Shown: in pieces, positions 17,228 through 26,928 of the stretch
Position numbering within the stretch: position 1 is the first letter of the stretch
Layout of the letters: each line of letters opens with the position of its first letter
Assembly (NCBI GenBank): GCA_035644395.1
Contig: DASQOR010000084.1
Span: 5,325-69,324 of the forward strand
Source of the DNA: JBGPLJ01 sp035644395
Lineage (GTDB): Bacteria > Pseudomonadota > Gammaproteobacteria > Steroidobacterales > Steroidobacteraceae
Direction of reading: 5' to 3'
DNA length: 64,000 nucleotides
Position numbers and translations under genes: made by a program
The notes under the pieces: generated by a model
Database searches by the model: none
What the model saw: only the letters and a program-made list of their open reading frames with translations
What the model was told of the DNA's origin: nothing

Positions 17228-18001
17228 TTATCGCTTTGCCGCCGCTCTCGCGGCGTTGAGGAGCGGCTCGATTACGTCCATTGGAAACGGAAAGATAATC
17301 GTCGAGTTCTTGTCGGCGGCGATCACCGTCAGCGTCTCAAGGTACCGCAGCTGCAGCGCCTGCGGCTCGCGTGCGAGGATCTGGGCCGCCTCCAGCAACT
17401 TCTCGGCGGCCTGTTGTTCGCCTTCGGCGTGGATGATCTTGGCGCGACGCTCCCGCTCGGCCTCCGCTTGTCGCGCGATGGCGCGAATCATCGATTCGTT
17501 GATGTCAACGTGCTTGATCTCCACCATGGTCACTTTGATGCCCCACGCATCGGTCTGACTGTCGAGTATCTTCTGGATATCGAGGTTGAGGCGCTCACGC
17601 TCGGACAGCAGTGTGTCGAGCTCGTGCTTGCCGAGCACCGCACGCAACGTCGTCTGCGCGAGCTGGCTGGTGGCGTTGAGAAAGTGCTCGACCTGGATGA
17701 TGGCCTTTTGCGGATCCACGACCCGGAAGTAGACCACGGCGTTGACCTTGACCGAGACGTTGTCCCGCGTAATGACGTCCTGCGGCGGTACGTCCATGGT
17801 CACGAGGCGCAAATCGACGCGCACCATCTGCATGATTCCCGGGATGACGAGCGCCAGACCCGGACCTTTGACTTTCCAGAAACGTCCGAGCAAGAAGACG
17901 ACGCCGCGCACATATTCCCGAAGAACCCGGATACACCTCAGCGCGAGCGCGATCCCCAGCAGTAGCGCAATGACCCACACAATGCTCTGATCCAATGGCA
18001 T
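17228..18001 (-). CDS. Slipin (stomatin/SPFH/band 7 family membrane protein)
   Basis: 257 aa: one N-terminal transmembrane helix (residues 7-24), then the SPFH domain (REYVRGVVFLLGRFWKVKGPG, VTMDVPPQDVITRDNV, VNAVVYFRVVDP) and a C-terminal charged coiled coil rich in A/E/R (AEAERERRAKIIHAEGE). It lies 1 base downstream of the NfeD gene's stop; slipin and NfeD-type protease genes form conserved pairs and are thought to act together in membrane microdomains or protein quality control. Confidence 0.93.
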   Translation of the reverse strand: MPLDQSIVWVIALLLGIALALRCIRVLREYVRGVVFLLGRFWKVKGPGLALVIPGIMQMVRVDLRLVTMDVPPQDVITRDNVSVKVNAVVYFRVVDPQKAIIQVEHFLNATSQLAQTTLRAVLGKHELDTLLSERERLNLDIQKILDSQTDAWGIKVTMVEIKHVDINESMIRAIARQAEAERERRAKIIHAEGEQQAAEKLLEAAQILAREPQALQLRYLETLTVIAADKNSTIIFPFPMDVIEPLLNAARAAAKR

Positions 18002-18002
18002 G

Positions 18003-19493
18003 TCAGTCTCCTGGTGTCCGAACGGCTGGTTGCAGATTCTTGGGACTCACGTGCAATGTCAGACCGTGCACGGCGGTGACTCGAACGCGTTGCCCGAGCG
18101 CCAGAGGAACGTCACTCGTAACTCGCCAGCGCTCACCGTGCACCTGGGCGTAACCTTTACCATTGTCGGCCTCGAGAAGCTCGCCTTCAAAGCCGATCAG
18201 CTCTTCCTGGCCGCTGACAATCGGTCTGCGGCGCGCGCGCATGGCCATGGTGACGACCAGCAGCAGGAAGCAGGCACTGACGACCGCCAGACCGGCAAGC
18301 AGAGACAGTGATACGTCGGCACCTGCCGTGTCTCGATCGAAGAGCAACAGGCCTCCGAAAATGAAGGCTGCAATGCCACCGATGCCAAACACACCGAAGC
18401 TCGGCAGGAAAAACTCCGCGGCGAGGAGCCCGAGCCCAAGAACGAGCAGCGCGAGGCCCGCATAGTTCACCGGCAGCGCCTGGAACGCGAACAATGCCAG
18501 GATGAGACAAATGGCGCCGATGACTCCCGGCACACCAGAACCTGGATTTGCAAGCTCAAAGAAAAGGCCATACATGCCGAGCATCATCAGGATCAGGGCG
18601 ACATTCGGATTTGCGATGGCCGATAGCAGTCGCGTGCGCCAATCGGGCTCGATGAACTCAACGTGCGCTCCAGCCGTCGTCAGTCGAAGCGGCGTTGTTC
18701 CGACTCGAACGGCGCGGCCATCGATCTTGCGCAGAAGATCGGTGACATCGTCAGCGATGACGTCGATCACTTTCTGGCGTAGCGCTTCATTGGCCGACAG
18801 GCTCGCAGCCTCGCGTACGGCACGCTCGGCCCACTCGGCATTGCGCCCGCGCAACTGCGCGAGGCCGCGAATATACGCCGCGGCGTCGTTCACTTGCTTC
18901 GCCGCGAGCGCGTCCTTCGGCATCGCCCGCGGCTGGTCGGCGTCAGGCGCGTGACTATTGGGTTTGCCGGCGGGCCTTGCGGTCGGCGTTGAGGGTGGTG
19001 GCTCGGAGGTTGGTGACGAGGCGTCACCCGGAGGCGTCCCGCCAATTTCTATCGGCGTCGCTGCGCCAAGCGTCGTCGCCGGCGACATAGCCGCAACGTG
19101 GCTCGCATAGAGGATATACGTGCCGGCGCTCGCGGCGCGCGCCCCGTTCGGCGCCACGAACGTTGCAACCGGCACGGGCGACGCCAGAATATCGCGAATG
19201 ATGTCCCGCATGGCGCTGTCGAGCCCGCCCGGGGTATCCATGCGGAGGACAACGAGCGCGACATGCCGCTCCGACGCACGGCGCAGCGCACCGTGGACGA
19301 AGGATGCCGCCGCCGGCGTGATCGCTCCATCGAGCGCAACGACCCGGACCACCGACGGTGCTTGTGAAATCTCCTGCGGAGCCTGCTCAGAAGCCTCGAG
19401 ATCAACACGCAAGAACACCAGCAGAAGTGTCAATGCCCTCGCGACGATGGCGGGTAATCGGTTGCTGCAGAATCGACAATGTGTCCGCTTCAT
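18003..19493 (-). CDS. NfeD-family membrane-bound serine protease (ClpP-class)
   Basis: About 496 aa: signal sequence, ClpP-like periplasmic protease domain, a Pro/Ser/Thr-rich linker (around 175-210), four hydrophobic helices and a C-terminal OB-fold NfeD domain (EELIGFEGELLEADNGKGYAQVHGERW). The likely nucleophile Ser is in ARAASAGTYIL and the general-base Lys in AAKQVNDAAAYIR, matching the Ser/Lys dyad of PH1510-type proteases. ATG 19493 has AAGG six bases upstream; a start 20 codons earlier is less likely. It is operonic with the slipin. Confidence 0.9.
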   Translation of the reverse strand: MKRTHCRFCSNRLPAIVARALTLLLVFLRVDLEASEQAPQEISQAPSVVRVVALDGAITPAAASFVHGALRRASERHVALVVLRMDTPGGLDSAMRDIIRDILASPVPVATFVAPNGARAASAGTYILYASHVAAMSPATTLGAATPIEIGGTPPGDASSPTSEPPPSTPTARPAGKPNSHAPDADQPRAMPKDALAAKQVNDAAAYIRGLAQLRGRNAEWAERAVREAASLSANEALRQKVIDVIADDVTDLLRKIDGRAVRVGTTPLRLTTAGAHVEFIEPDWRTRLLSAIANPNVALILMMLGMYGLFFELANPGSGVPGVIGAICLILALFAFQALPVNYAGLALLVLGLGLLAAEFFLPSFGVFGIGGIAAFIFGGLLLFDRDTAGADVSLSLLAGLAVVSACFLLLVVTMAMRARRRPIVSGQEELIGFEGELLEADNGKGYAQVHGERWRVTSDVPLALGQRVRVTAVHGLTLHVSPKNLQPAVRTPGD

Positions 19494-19820
19494 GGCGACC
19501 TTGCCGCGAGCACCACGCAGGGAAGCAGCGCCGCGCTCCGGGGCGGTTGTCATTGTAGTCCGTCGATCCTACACCGCATGACACGCAACCCACCTGCGTA
19601 CTCGGCTCGTAGGACGCCGGTTGGCGGGCACGCACCCGTTGGCAACCTATTGATCGTCTGTGGTCACCGAGGATGACGGCACGTCACGTAAGTCACTGTT
19701 TTGACCAGCATCCGGCGGCCGTCGGGTCGAATCGGTCGCAAATCGAAATTGGCGTGGTCGCCACACCGAGTCGCGACATCACGGGAGTCGAATGACGAAC
19801 TCGACTACCGATGTGACGCT
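19494..19820. other. Intergenic stretch without a recognisable gene
   Basis: About 330 bases between the NfeD start and the end of the response-regulator gene. I see no convincing ORF, RNA or repeat. Being upstream of nfeD, it should hold that operon's promoter, but no clear -35/-10 pair stands out. Confidence 0.5.
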
Positions 19821-21767
19821 CTAGCGATACGCCGCCAGCTTGCTGTGCGTACGCGAGGCTTCGTCTGCCGCGGAGCGGTCCTCGGCTTTCTGCCAGTCGC
19901 GGACCAGCTCGGCAAATTCGGCCGCGGGGAGCGGCGGACTGAAGTGGAAGCCCTGGTACTGATCGCAGCCGAGGGCGCTCAGAAACTTGAGCTGCTCGGG
20001 CGTTTCAACGCCTTCGGCGACCACTTTGAGCTGCAGACTGTGGGCCAGTGAAATGATCGCCTGAACGATCGACCCATCATCGCTCCGGGACGTCAGATCC
20101 TTGACGAAACTGCGATCGATCTTGAGCTTGTCGATTGGAAAGCGACGCAGGTAACTCATGCTCGAATAGCCGGTACCGAAGTCGTCGACCGACACCAGCA
20201 CGCCCATGCGGCTCAACTGCTCGAGAATGGCGGCGGACTCTTCCGGATCGGTCATCACGGCGCTCTCCGTCAGCTCGATCTCGAGAAAGCGCGGGTCAAG
20301 CCGTGCGTCCGCAAGGGCACTGCGAACGATCTCGAGCAGGTCGCCGCGTCGAAACTGCGCGGCCGCCACGTTGACGGCAATGCGCAGCGGCGGCAGACCC
20401 GCGTGTTGCCAGGCCGCGCACTGACGGCAGGCTTCCTGCAGAACCCACGCGCCGATCTCGTGGATCAGTCCGCAATCCTCCGCCAGGGGAATGAATTGCA
20501 TGGGCGCAATCAGGCCGCGCTCCGGATGGTGCCAGCGGATGAGCGCCTCGGCGTTGCGAACGTCGCCGGTCGCCGTGTCGACCTTCGGTTGATAGTAGAG
20601 CTCGAATTGCTCGAGCTTCAGCGCCTGGTGCAGATCGCTCTCGAGGCTCACCCGCTCCACGGCCAGCACATTCATGCCGGCGGCGAAGCGCTGAAGATTG
20701 TTGGGGCCCCGTTGCTTCGCGAAATACATCGCGGCATCGGCATGCGCGAGCAGACTCTCCGCCGAGGCGCCATCTTGCGGGTAGCAGGCGATGCCGATAC
20801 TCGAGGAGACGTGCAGTTCAACGCCGGCATAGCGGATGGGCAGGCGCAGCGCGGCGTTCGCCTGCCGGGCCATCTCCTCGGCATCGGCCTCCGCCGCCGA
20901 GGGGCTCACTACCAGCACGAATTCATCGCCGCCAACGCGGGCCACCGTGTCGATGCTGCGAGCGACGCCGAGCAGGCGCCGCGCAACCTGGTTGATAACG
21001 GTGTCGCCGGCGCGATGGCCCAGCGAGTCGTTGATCAGCTTGAACCGGTCGAGGTCGAGCATCAGCACGGCGAACGGCTGGCGATCCCGGCCGGCGTGCA
21101 CGATAGCCTGAGCCAGCCGGTCGTCGAGCAACGCGCGGTTCGGCAACCCCGTCAGTGCATCGTGAGTGGCCAGATGGCGCAGCTGCTGGTTCGCGGCCTC
21201 GAGCCCTTCGGTACGGGCGGTGATGACCTCCTCCAGGGACTCGACGTGCTTTCTGAGCGCGCGCTCGTGCTGCCACTTGCGCGACAGGGCGCTCGCGCAC
21301 TGCAGGACTTCGATCGGCTCGAACGGCTTCTTCAGGATGAGCAGCTTGTCGGAATAGCCGAGCCGCTCGACGACATCCACCCAGTCGTAGTCCGAATGCG
21401 CCGAGCAGATGACGACCTGCATGTCCGGATCTTTTTCCCAGAGGCGCTCGATGGTTTCGAGACCATCCCAGCCTGGCGGCATCCGCATGTCGACGAACGC
21501 CATGGCGTACGGCCGACCGGCCTGCCGGGCGCGTTCGGCGCATTGCACCGCCTGCTGGCCCTGCAGGGCAAAATCGATCGAATAGCGGGATGGCTGTGCG
21601 GGTGGCGCTGCGGCGTCTCCGAACAGCAGGCTTTCCGCCGCGGACAGGTTCGCGTCGACCGACGCGTTCCTCGCGAGGATCCTGCGAAAATCGTCGTGGA
21701 TCGCCGCGTTGTCGTCGGTGACCAGGATGCGAATCTCGTCGATTCGCTCGGTCGCAGCGCCACTCAT
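19821..21767 (-). CDS. Response regulator with REC, GGDEF and EAL domains
   Basis: 648-aa cyclic-di-GMP signalling protein. REC domain at residues 10-165 with likely phospho-Asp93 (AFVDMRMPPGWDG) and acidic pair VTDDN at 17-19. A helical linker follows (SLEEVITARTEGLEAANQQ). The GGDEF domain has an intact VARVGGDEFVLVV, and the EAL domain has AEALIRWHHPERG plus DDFGTGYSSMSYLRRFPID (loop 6) and KVVAEGVET. Both active sites look complete, so it could make or degrade c-di-GMP. Its start overlaps the upstream histidine kinase stop by 4 bases, making the kinase the likely partner. Confidence 0.93.
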   Translation of the reverse strand: MSGAATERIDEIRILVTDDNAAIHDDFRRILARNASVDANLSAAESLLFGDAAAPPAQPSRYSIDFALQGQQAVQCAERARQAGRPYAMAFVDMRMPPGWDGLETIERLWEKDPDMQVVICSAHSDYDWVDVVERLGYSDKLLILKKPFEPIEVLQCASALSRKWQHERALRKHVESLEEVITARTEGLEAANQQLRHLATHDALTGLPNRALLDDRLAQAIVHAGRDRQPFAVLMLDLDRFKLINDSLGHRAGDTVINQVARRLLGVARSIDTVARVGGDEFVLVVSPSAAEADAEEMARQANAALRLPIRYAGVELHVSSSIGIACYPQDGASAESLLAHADAAMYFAKQRGPNNLQRFAAGMNVLAVERVSLESDLHQALKLEQFELYYQPKVDTATGDVRNAEALIRWHHPERGLIAPMQFIPLAEDCGLIHEIGAWVLQEACRQCAAWQHAGLPPLRIAVNVAAAQFRRGDLLEIVRSALADARLDPRFLEIELTESAVMTDPEESAAILEQLSRMGVLVSVDDFGTGYSSMSYLRRFPIDKLKIDRSFVKDLTSRSDDGSIVQAIISLAHSLQLKVVAEGVETPEQLKFLSALGCDQYQGFHFSPPLPAAEFAELVRDWQKAEDRSAADEASRTHSKLAAYR

Positions 21768-23791
21768 GCGTACTTCCTCGCGCTCAGCTCATGGGTAGCG
21801 CTCAGTGGCAAGCGCAGCGTGAAGCAGGCACCGCGGCCCGGGCCCTCGCTGTGCCCGCTCAGATCGCCACCCAGTTCCTTGGCGAGATTCGCGCTCGCGT
21901 GCAGACCGAACCCGTGCCCGTCTTTCTTGGTGGTGAATCCGAACTCGAACAGCCGCTCGAGCGCACCCGTCTCGATCCCGATTCCCGTATCCTCGATGTC
22001 GATCGCGAGCGAGCCCGGCGCCTGCTCGCGAATACGAACCGTCAGGAGGCGCGCGCCCCCGGTCTGGTTCCTCAGCGCATGACGTGCGTTGCTCAGCAGG
22101 TTCCCGAGTATCTGAATCAGCTTGTGGCGGTCGAGCGTGAGGCGCGGAGCGAGCCGGTAGTCGCGCTTGACCGTAATATCGGCGCAGTCGGAGAAATTGA
22201 GCGCCAGGGCGTTGTCGGCCAGTTCACCGACATCCACCTCTTCGCTGATGCCGCCGCGGCGCGCATGGCTCTGCTGCGCGGCGACGATCTTGCCGATGTG
22301 CTCGACGTGCGTGACGACGGCCTGCATGTCGGCCTGGAGCGTGCGGTTTTCGGCCCCGAGATGCTCCCCCAGCTGGGCGAGATAGCCCGGCACTTCGTGC
22401 CCGCGCGGATCGTTTTCGAGGAACGCCCGCAACCGATCGCCCTGCGCACTGAGAAGCTTCGCGACGCGATCAACGTTGCCGACGCGCGAATCACGCAGGC
22501 CCGCGAGCACCAGCGCCGCCGACACCCCGAGGCTGTTGAGCACGTTGCCCACGTTGTGCAGCACGCCGGTCGCAACTTCGGCCTTGCCGGCCTGGTGTGA
22601 GGCGTCGCGCAGCTGCATTTGCAGCTCCAATCGACGCTCCTCCTGCCGCACCTCGTCGGTGACGTCCCAGCAGACGCCGAGCACGCGTTCGAGCTTCCCC
22701 TGCGGGTCGCAGGTCAGCCGGGCATGGGCCTGCAAGTGCACCGTCTCGCCCGTCGGGACGACGATCCGCACGCGCAACGCGCACACGCCGCGACTCTCGG
22801 CGATGGCCGCACGAATGGCGGCGAGCGCGGTGCAGGCGTCGTCCGGATGAATCATCGCCATCAGTTCATCGGGACGCCCGCGCATGTCGATGCCCGCCGC
22901 CCGCAGCGACTCGATTTCATTCTCGATCCAGATGGTCGCCCGTGTCGCGACCTCATACTGCCAGCAGGCAATGCCGGCGGCCTGCGTCGCCAGCGTCAGC
23001 AGATTCTTGCCGTGCTGCAGGTTCGCGTTGAGTTCCTCCAGGCGCAGCGAATCCCGGCGCATACGTGATTCGAGGTGCGCATCGTAGATGGCGGTGATCA
23101 GCGCGATCGCGAGCAGCGCGAGGGCGATCAGCGCGATGGTCACGGCCAGCCAGTTATTGTCGAGCGATGCGCCGCCCGAGCAATAGGCGCCCGGCTCGAT
23201 CATCGACGCCGCCATGGCGGTGTAATGCATGCCGCTGATCGCGCATCCCATCACGATGGCGGCGGCGGCGCGGGCCAGGATCATGTACCAGGACTGCCCG
23301 CTGCGCAGGCGAAAGGCAAGCCACAGGGCCGCGAAGGACGCGGTGATCGCGATCGCGATGGACGCGGCGACGAGCGGCGGGCTGTAGTTGATCATCGGCA
23401 TGATCGGAATGGCCGCCATGCCGGTGTAGTGCATCGCGCAGATGCCAAGGCCCATTACGACGGAACTCGCAGCAAGGCGCTTGAGACCGAGATTTCGACG
23501 GCTGGCGATCGCGAGCGCAAAGCCCGACGTCAGAATGGCAATGGCGAGCGACGCCATGGTCGTGCGGATGTCGTAGCGCAGCGGGATGGGCACCGAGTAC
23601 GCCAGCATGCCGATGAAATGCATCGACCAGATGCCGATACCCATGGCGGCGGCGCCGCCGACGAGCCATCCACGCCCGCCTGATCGCTCCGATTGGGCAA
23701 CCCGCCCGGCCAGTGTGAGTGCCGTATAGGAGACGACGATCGCCACCACGATCGACAGTGCTACCAGCCAATAGTTATAGGTCGCGTACAT
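21764..23791 (-). CDS. MHYT-domain sensor histidine kinase
   Basis: About 675 aa, inner membrane. Seven hydrophobic helices carry three MHYT-type motifs (SMHFIGMLAY, AMHYTGMAAI, GMHYTAMAAS), thought to bind copper and sense O2, CO or NO. A PAS-like domain follows (AAGIACWQYEV to VLGVCWDVTDE), then a dimerisation region with His in GVLHNVGNVLNSLG, and a HATPase domain (NLLSNARHALRNQ, IEDTGIGIETG, DGHGFGLHASANLAKELGG). I place the start at ATG 23791 (MYATYNYW), next to the first helix; no strong RBS decides it. It is coupled to the REC-GGDEF-EAL regulator by a 4-base overlap. Confidence 0.9.
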   Translation of the reverse strand: MYATYNYWLVALSIVVAIVVSYTALTLAGRVAQSERSGGRGWLVGGAAAMGIGIWSMHFIGMLAYSVPIPLRYDIRTTMASLAIAILTSGFALAIASRRNLGLKRLAASSVVMGLGICAMHYTGMAAIPIMPMINYSPPLVAASIAIAITASFAALWLAFRLRSGQSWYMILARAAAAIVMGCAISGMHYTAMAASMIEPGAYCSGGASLDNNWLAVTIALIALALLAIALITAIYDAHLESRMRRDSLRLEELNANLQHGKNLLTLATQAAGIACWQYEVATRATIWIENEIESLRAAGIDMRGRPDELMAMIHPDDACTALAAIRAAIAESRGVCALRVRIVVPTGETVHLQAHARLTCDPQGKLERVLGVCWDVTDEVRQEERRLELQMQLRDASHQAGKAEVATGVLHNVGNVLNSLGVSAALVLAGLRDSRVGNVDRVAKLLSAQGDRLRAFLENDPRGHEVPGYLAQLGEHLGAENRTLQADMQAVVTHVEHIGKIVAAQQSHARRGGISEEVDVGELADNALALNFSDCADITVKRDYRLAPRLTLDRHKLIQILGNLLSNARHALRNQTGGARLLTVRIREQAPGSLAIDIEDTGIGIETGALERLFEFGFTTKKDGHGFGLHASANLAKELGGDLSGHSEGPGRGACFTLRLPLSATHELSARKYA

Positions 23792-24136
23792 TTGCCAAAT
23801 GCCCCAGCCGTGCTTCCTCGCTCGCAGATGCCCGACGGCGCTGCCGACGGCAACGCGGGTCGTCCCCGGAAAACATAAAAATAGCCCGGATACGCCGCGT
23901 CCCAACGGCACCAATTCTCAATTCGTCGCTGCCATTTTGTGATGGAGTCGCCAGTGGTCAGCGAGCGCGGATTCGCCCCCCTCGTAAGGACCTGCACCGG
24001 TGGTGACCGCTCGTCGCCACCAGCATCTAAGACCCTGCCGGGGCCGGGTCGGGCCGCGGCATGCCCCCAACCAATTCCCAAAGCGGCTTATCGGCGTCGG
24101 CCGCGTCCCTGTGATCCACGGCGCCCCAACGCTGGA
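23792..24136. other. Gene-poor stretch upstream of the MHYT kinase
   Basis: No intact gene. It should hold the kinase promoter. On the minus strand around 24060-24128 a short peptide, ADKPLWELVGGM, resembles the KPLWELLGG segment of enolase-superfamily (mandelate racemase-like) enzymes, so a small gene remnant is possible. Nothing else stands out. Confidence 0.35.
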
Positions 24137-24262
24137 TTGAAGATTGATGCGGAGAACTACGAGTCGCAGCTGGTGGCACAGAGTCCCGGCTTCGATTGGC
24201 CGGTCTTCGACGAGAATACGGGCGCCTTTCTTTGCTACACGTCAGGCTCCAGCGTCTCTTGA
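24137..24262 (+). pseudogene. Fragment of an acyl-CoA synthetase/AMP-forming ligase
   Basis: A 41-codon piece reads AENYESQLVAQSPGFDWPVF followed by ENTGAFLCYTSGSS. This matches the stretch before and including the P-loop (CYTSGTTG) of medium/long-chain acyl-CoA synthetases, then stops abruptly. No flanking sequence continues the domain in any frame, so it is a relic. It belongs to a 2.5-kb decayed region that also holds a broken adenylation-domain gene. Confidence 0.55.
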
Positions 24263-24437
24263 TCGGAGGCCCCGCGGCCAAGCTCGCAGCCCGCGGCGAG
24301 GACGCGATGAACGATGTGATCTGGAGCCGGCAGGGCCGCCTGCTGTTTGGCAGCGATACCGCAATTGCCTGTTGGACGGCGCCAAAGAGACCTAGCGCGA
24401 GCTTACATTTGTCTGCTTGGCGCGAGCGACCCTCAGG

Positions 24438-25394
24438 TCAGTACTTCAGCGGCTCGAGGTACGACGCGATGCTTTGCTCGCGGTCCCTGAACACCGGCGG
24501 AATCTGCAGGCTCTTGCCGAGATCCTCGTAGCACTCGTCGACGAGAAATCCCTCTTTCTTGGAAACGCACGCCTCGAACAAGGCACCCGCCGGCGTGCGC
24601 ACGTAGATGGAGTCGAAGTAGCCGCGATCCTTCCGATCTGACGTATCCGTGTAGCCCAGGCCCTCGAGCCGGAACTTGACGTTGCTCTGGATATCGAGCG
24701 TTGCGACCTTGAAGGCGCAGTGATGCACGGTTCCTTCGCCATAGGCCCACGAACCTTGCGCAACCGTCGGCTCCTTGAGGAAGTCGACAATCGTGCCCGT
24801 GCCGCCCTTCCCGACCTCGTAGCGAATCGTCGCGCCGTCGGTGCGCCGGTTCTTGCCGCTCCAGCCGTCCTGGATGAATTCTTCGGAGTTCTCCGCATCC
24901 CGCACCGACACCGTGATGCCGTGCGTGCCGCGAATGCCGCACTCCGAGGGAACGACGCCGTTCGAGTAGGGCTTGCGATTGTCATCGTCGATGCCGGCAA
25001 AGGCATATTCGATGCCGCACGGGTGCTTGAACCGGAGCATCCGCTCGCCAAACCGCTCGTCCTCGACCGTGCTTACACCATGCACCTTCAGGTGCTGTTG
25101 CCAGAATTTTAGCGATGATCGGGGCACCGACAGAACGAGCGTCTTGATTTGCCCAGTGCCGGGGCGCGACTTGCGGCCGGATTGGCGCATCGGAAAGCAG
25201 GTGATCAGCGTGCTCTCGTCGCCAAGGTCGTTGCCGTAGTAGAGGTGATAGACCGGCTCGTCGCCGTCGTAGAGCGCGGTCTTCTTCACGCTCTTCAGCC
25301 CCAGCACTTTCGTGTGGAAGTCGTAGTCCTCCTGGGCCGTGCCCACATTCAAGGTGATGTGGTGGTGCTTCAGGATGTGCGGATTTGGTTCCAT
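24438..25394 (-). CDS. VOC-family ring-cleaving dioxygenase (glyoxalase/bleomycin-resistance fold)
   Basis: 318 aa with two VOC modules (residues about 8-130 and 148-285), as in LinE/MhqO-type extradiol dioxygenases that cleave hydroquinones or catechols with Fe(II). Likely metal ligands: a His in HHHITLNVG near the N-terminus, further His in RGTHGITVSV and EGTVHHCAFKV, and Glu in TPAGALFEACV. Start ATG 25394 has GGGGAC upstream. It stands alone, flanked by gene remnants. An aromatic-ring substrate fits the catabolic genes downstream but is inference. Confidence 0.8.
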   Translation of the reverse strand: MEPNPHILKHHHITLNVGTAQEDYDFHTKVLGLKSVKKTALYDGDEPVYHLYYGNDLGDESTLITCFPMRQSGRKSRPGTGQIKTLVLSVPRSSLKFWQQHLKVHGVSTVEDERFGERMLRFKHPCGIEYAFAGIDDDNRKPYSNGVVPSECGIRGTHGITVSVRDAENSEEFIQDGWSGKNRRTDGATIRYEVGKGGTGTIVDFLKEPTVAQGSWAYGEGTVHHCAFKVATLDIQSNVKFRLEGLGYTDTSDRKDRGYFDSIYVRTPAGALFEACVSKKEGFLVDECYEDLGKSLQIPPVFRDREQSIASYLEPLKY

Positions 25395-25577
25395 TGGTTT
25401 GTCCCCCTGCCTCGTTTATACCCGAGTTCACCCGGACTTTGAATTCCAGGTGGTGCGCGCGCACGGGAGCCCGAGCGAATCGCGCTTCGGCAGCGCGTAA
25501 CCGCAGCTCGCTCCCCAAAATCCCCCGATCGTCGCAACCACGCCACGCGGGGCAGCGAGTCCGGCACGCCATGCCCC

Positions 25578-26560
25578 ATGAGGCCTGTCACAGCAATGAC
25601 TTATGCGCATATGGCGCATGGCCCGGCATGGCTCGACGACGACCGGCGTCCGCTGGACTGGAACGGTCCCGTTGATCAAGCCTTTACGCGGTTTCCCGAG
25701 TCGGCTCTGGATCGGCCGATCATCGATCACTTGGAGCGCGTGGCTCGCCTGCATCACGACCGGATCGCGATCAGGAATTCCGAAGGAGCCCTGACCCACG
25801 GCGAACTGTGGGAAGGCGTCGGCGGGCTCGCGGAAGCCCTGGCCGCCGATAGTCATGCGGGCGAGCTGATCGGCATCTTGCTGCCGGCATCGCCGATGTT
25901 TGCGCTGGCGATGTTCGCGTGCCTCGCCGCAGGACGCCGCTTTGTCGCACTCGATACGGATCATCCGAAAGGCTGGCTGGATCACGCGCTCGAGGACGCG
26001 CGGCCCGGATGAACCGGCCTGCGTCCTCTTCACTTCCGTGAGCACCGGCCGGCCGAAGGGGATCGTCAACAGTCAGAGAAACCTCCTGCAGCGCGTGGCT
26101 CAATCCATCAACGCCGCGCACCTCAACGCCGCGCACCTCAACGCCGACGACCGGTTCCTGACGGTTGCCTCGCCCTGCACGATCGTCGCAGTGCGCGACA
26201 TCATGACGGCACTCCTCGCCGGGGCAAGCATTCACCTCCTCGATCCGCAGCGTGCCGGCGCGCGCGAGATTTCGACGGTGATCCGTGCAGAGGCCATTGC
26301 TGCAATGGTTTGTCGACGACTCGTGCCGAGGAGAGGATCCCCGCGTTCCCATCGGCTATCCCCTGCCGGGCAATCGCCTCGCGGTGGTCAACGAGGATGG
26401 CCGCGCCACGCCGCCTGGTGAAGCCGGCGAGCTCGTCGTCTCGAGCCCCTACGTGTCATTGGGGCGTCGGACCGGTGGACAGTGCGCGCACGAGCGCGCT
26501 GAAACCAGCGGATTGCCCGCGCGGCGGCTTTCGGAATCCGGAGATGAAGTCAGCTTCGTC
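25578..26560 (+). pseudogene. Broken adenylation-domain (NRPS-like/AMP-binding) gene
   Basis: Pieces of one adenylate-forming enzyme lie in successive frames. 25578-26012 encodes the N-terminal part (FPESALDRPIIDHLERVARL, ALTHGELWEGV, IGILLPASPMFALAMFACLA). After a deletion and frame change, DEPACVLFTSVSTGRPKGI appears with the P-loop Gly changed to Val. After another deletion near 26285, DPRVPIGYPLPGNRLAVVNE and ELVVSSPYVSLG belong to the C-terminal half. Most of the middle of the domain is missing. It is clearly non-functional. It resembles free-standing adenylation proteins of rhizobial type, from memory. Confidence 0.75.
26110..26145 (+). repeat. Tandem 15-bp duplication inside the adenylation pseudogene
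   Basis: AACGCCGCGCACCTC occurs twice in direct succession (26110-26124, 26125-26139) and begins a third time. It keeps frame (AAHLNAAHLNA), but an intact homologue would be expected to have one copy, so it probably arose during decay. Confidence 0.7.
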
Positions 26561-26928
26561 GGACTTATCGATACATTGATGAGCCCCCTGAGGTGGACGC
26601 TGCGGGCCTGGCTCTCCATCATCGGCCGACGCATTGCCCGCTTGCCCGGCAATATGCGCCCATGGCGGACTACGACTCCTGCATTGATGCAACCGGAAGT
26701 TGCGCCGGCCCAGGCTGCGGACCCGTCTGCGGCGAAGCCCGCGAGCGCCGACGTCGTAGCCAAGGCACTCACGCTCACGGCCGGTCAATACGCCGACAAC
26801 TTCGCCAACCTCACGGACGCGGACTCGCTTGCGTACGTCACCGCGTTGCTCGAGCGCGATGCGAAGATCCATGACCTTCGCGTCAATCGGCGCGTGACGT
26901 TCGCTCCGATGCGGCGTCAGGCGCCGGG
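26561..26928. other. Decayed stretch between the pseudogene and boxB
   Basis: About 370 bases. One plus-strand frame has protein-like composition (TLTAGQYADNFANLTDADSL, LERDAKIHDLRVNRRV), but I do not recognise it and it has no credible start or upstream context. Probably a further gene remnant. Confidence 0.35.

Noticed and set aside
24027..24281. Minus-strand frame with ADKPLWELVGGM as an enolase-family gene
   Set aside because: Only about 20 residues look related and no start or remaining domain is present; kept at most as a remnant.
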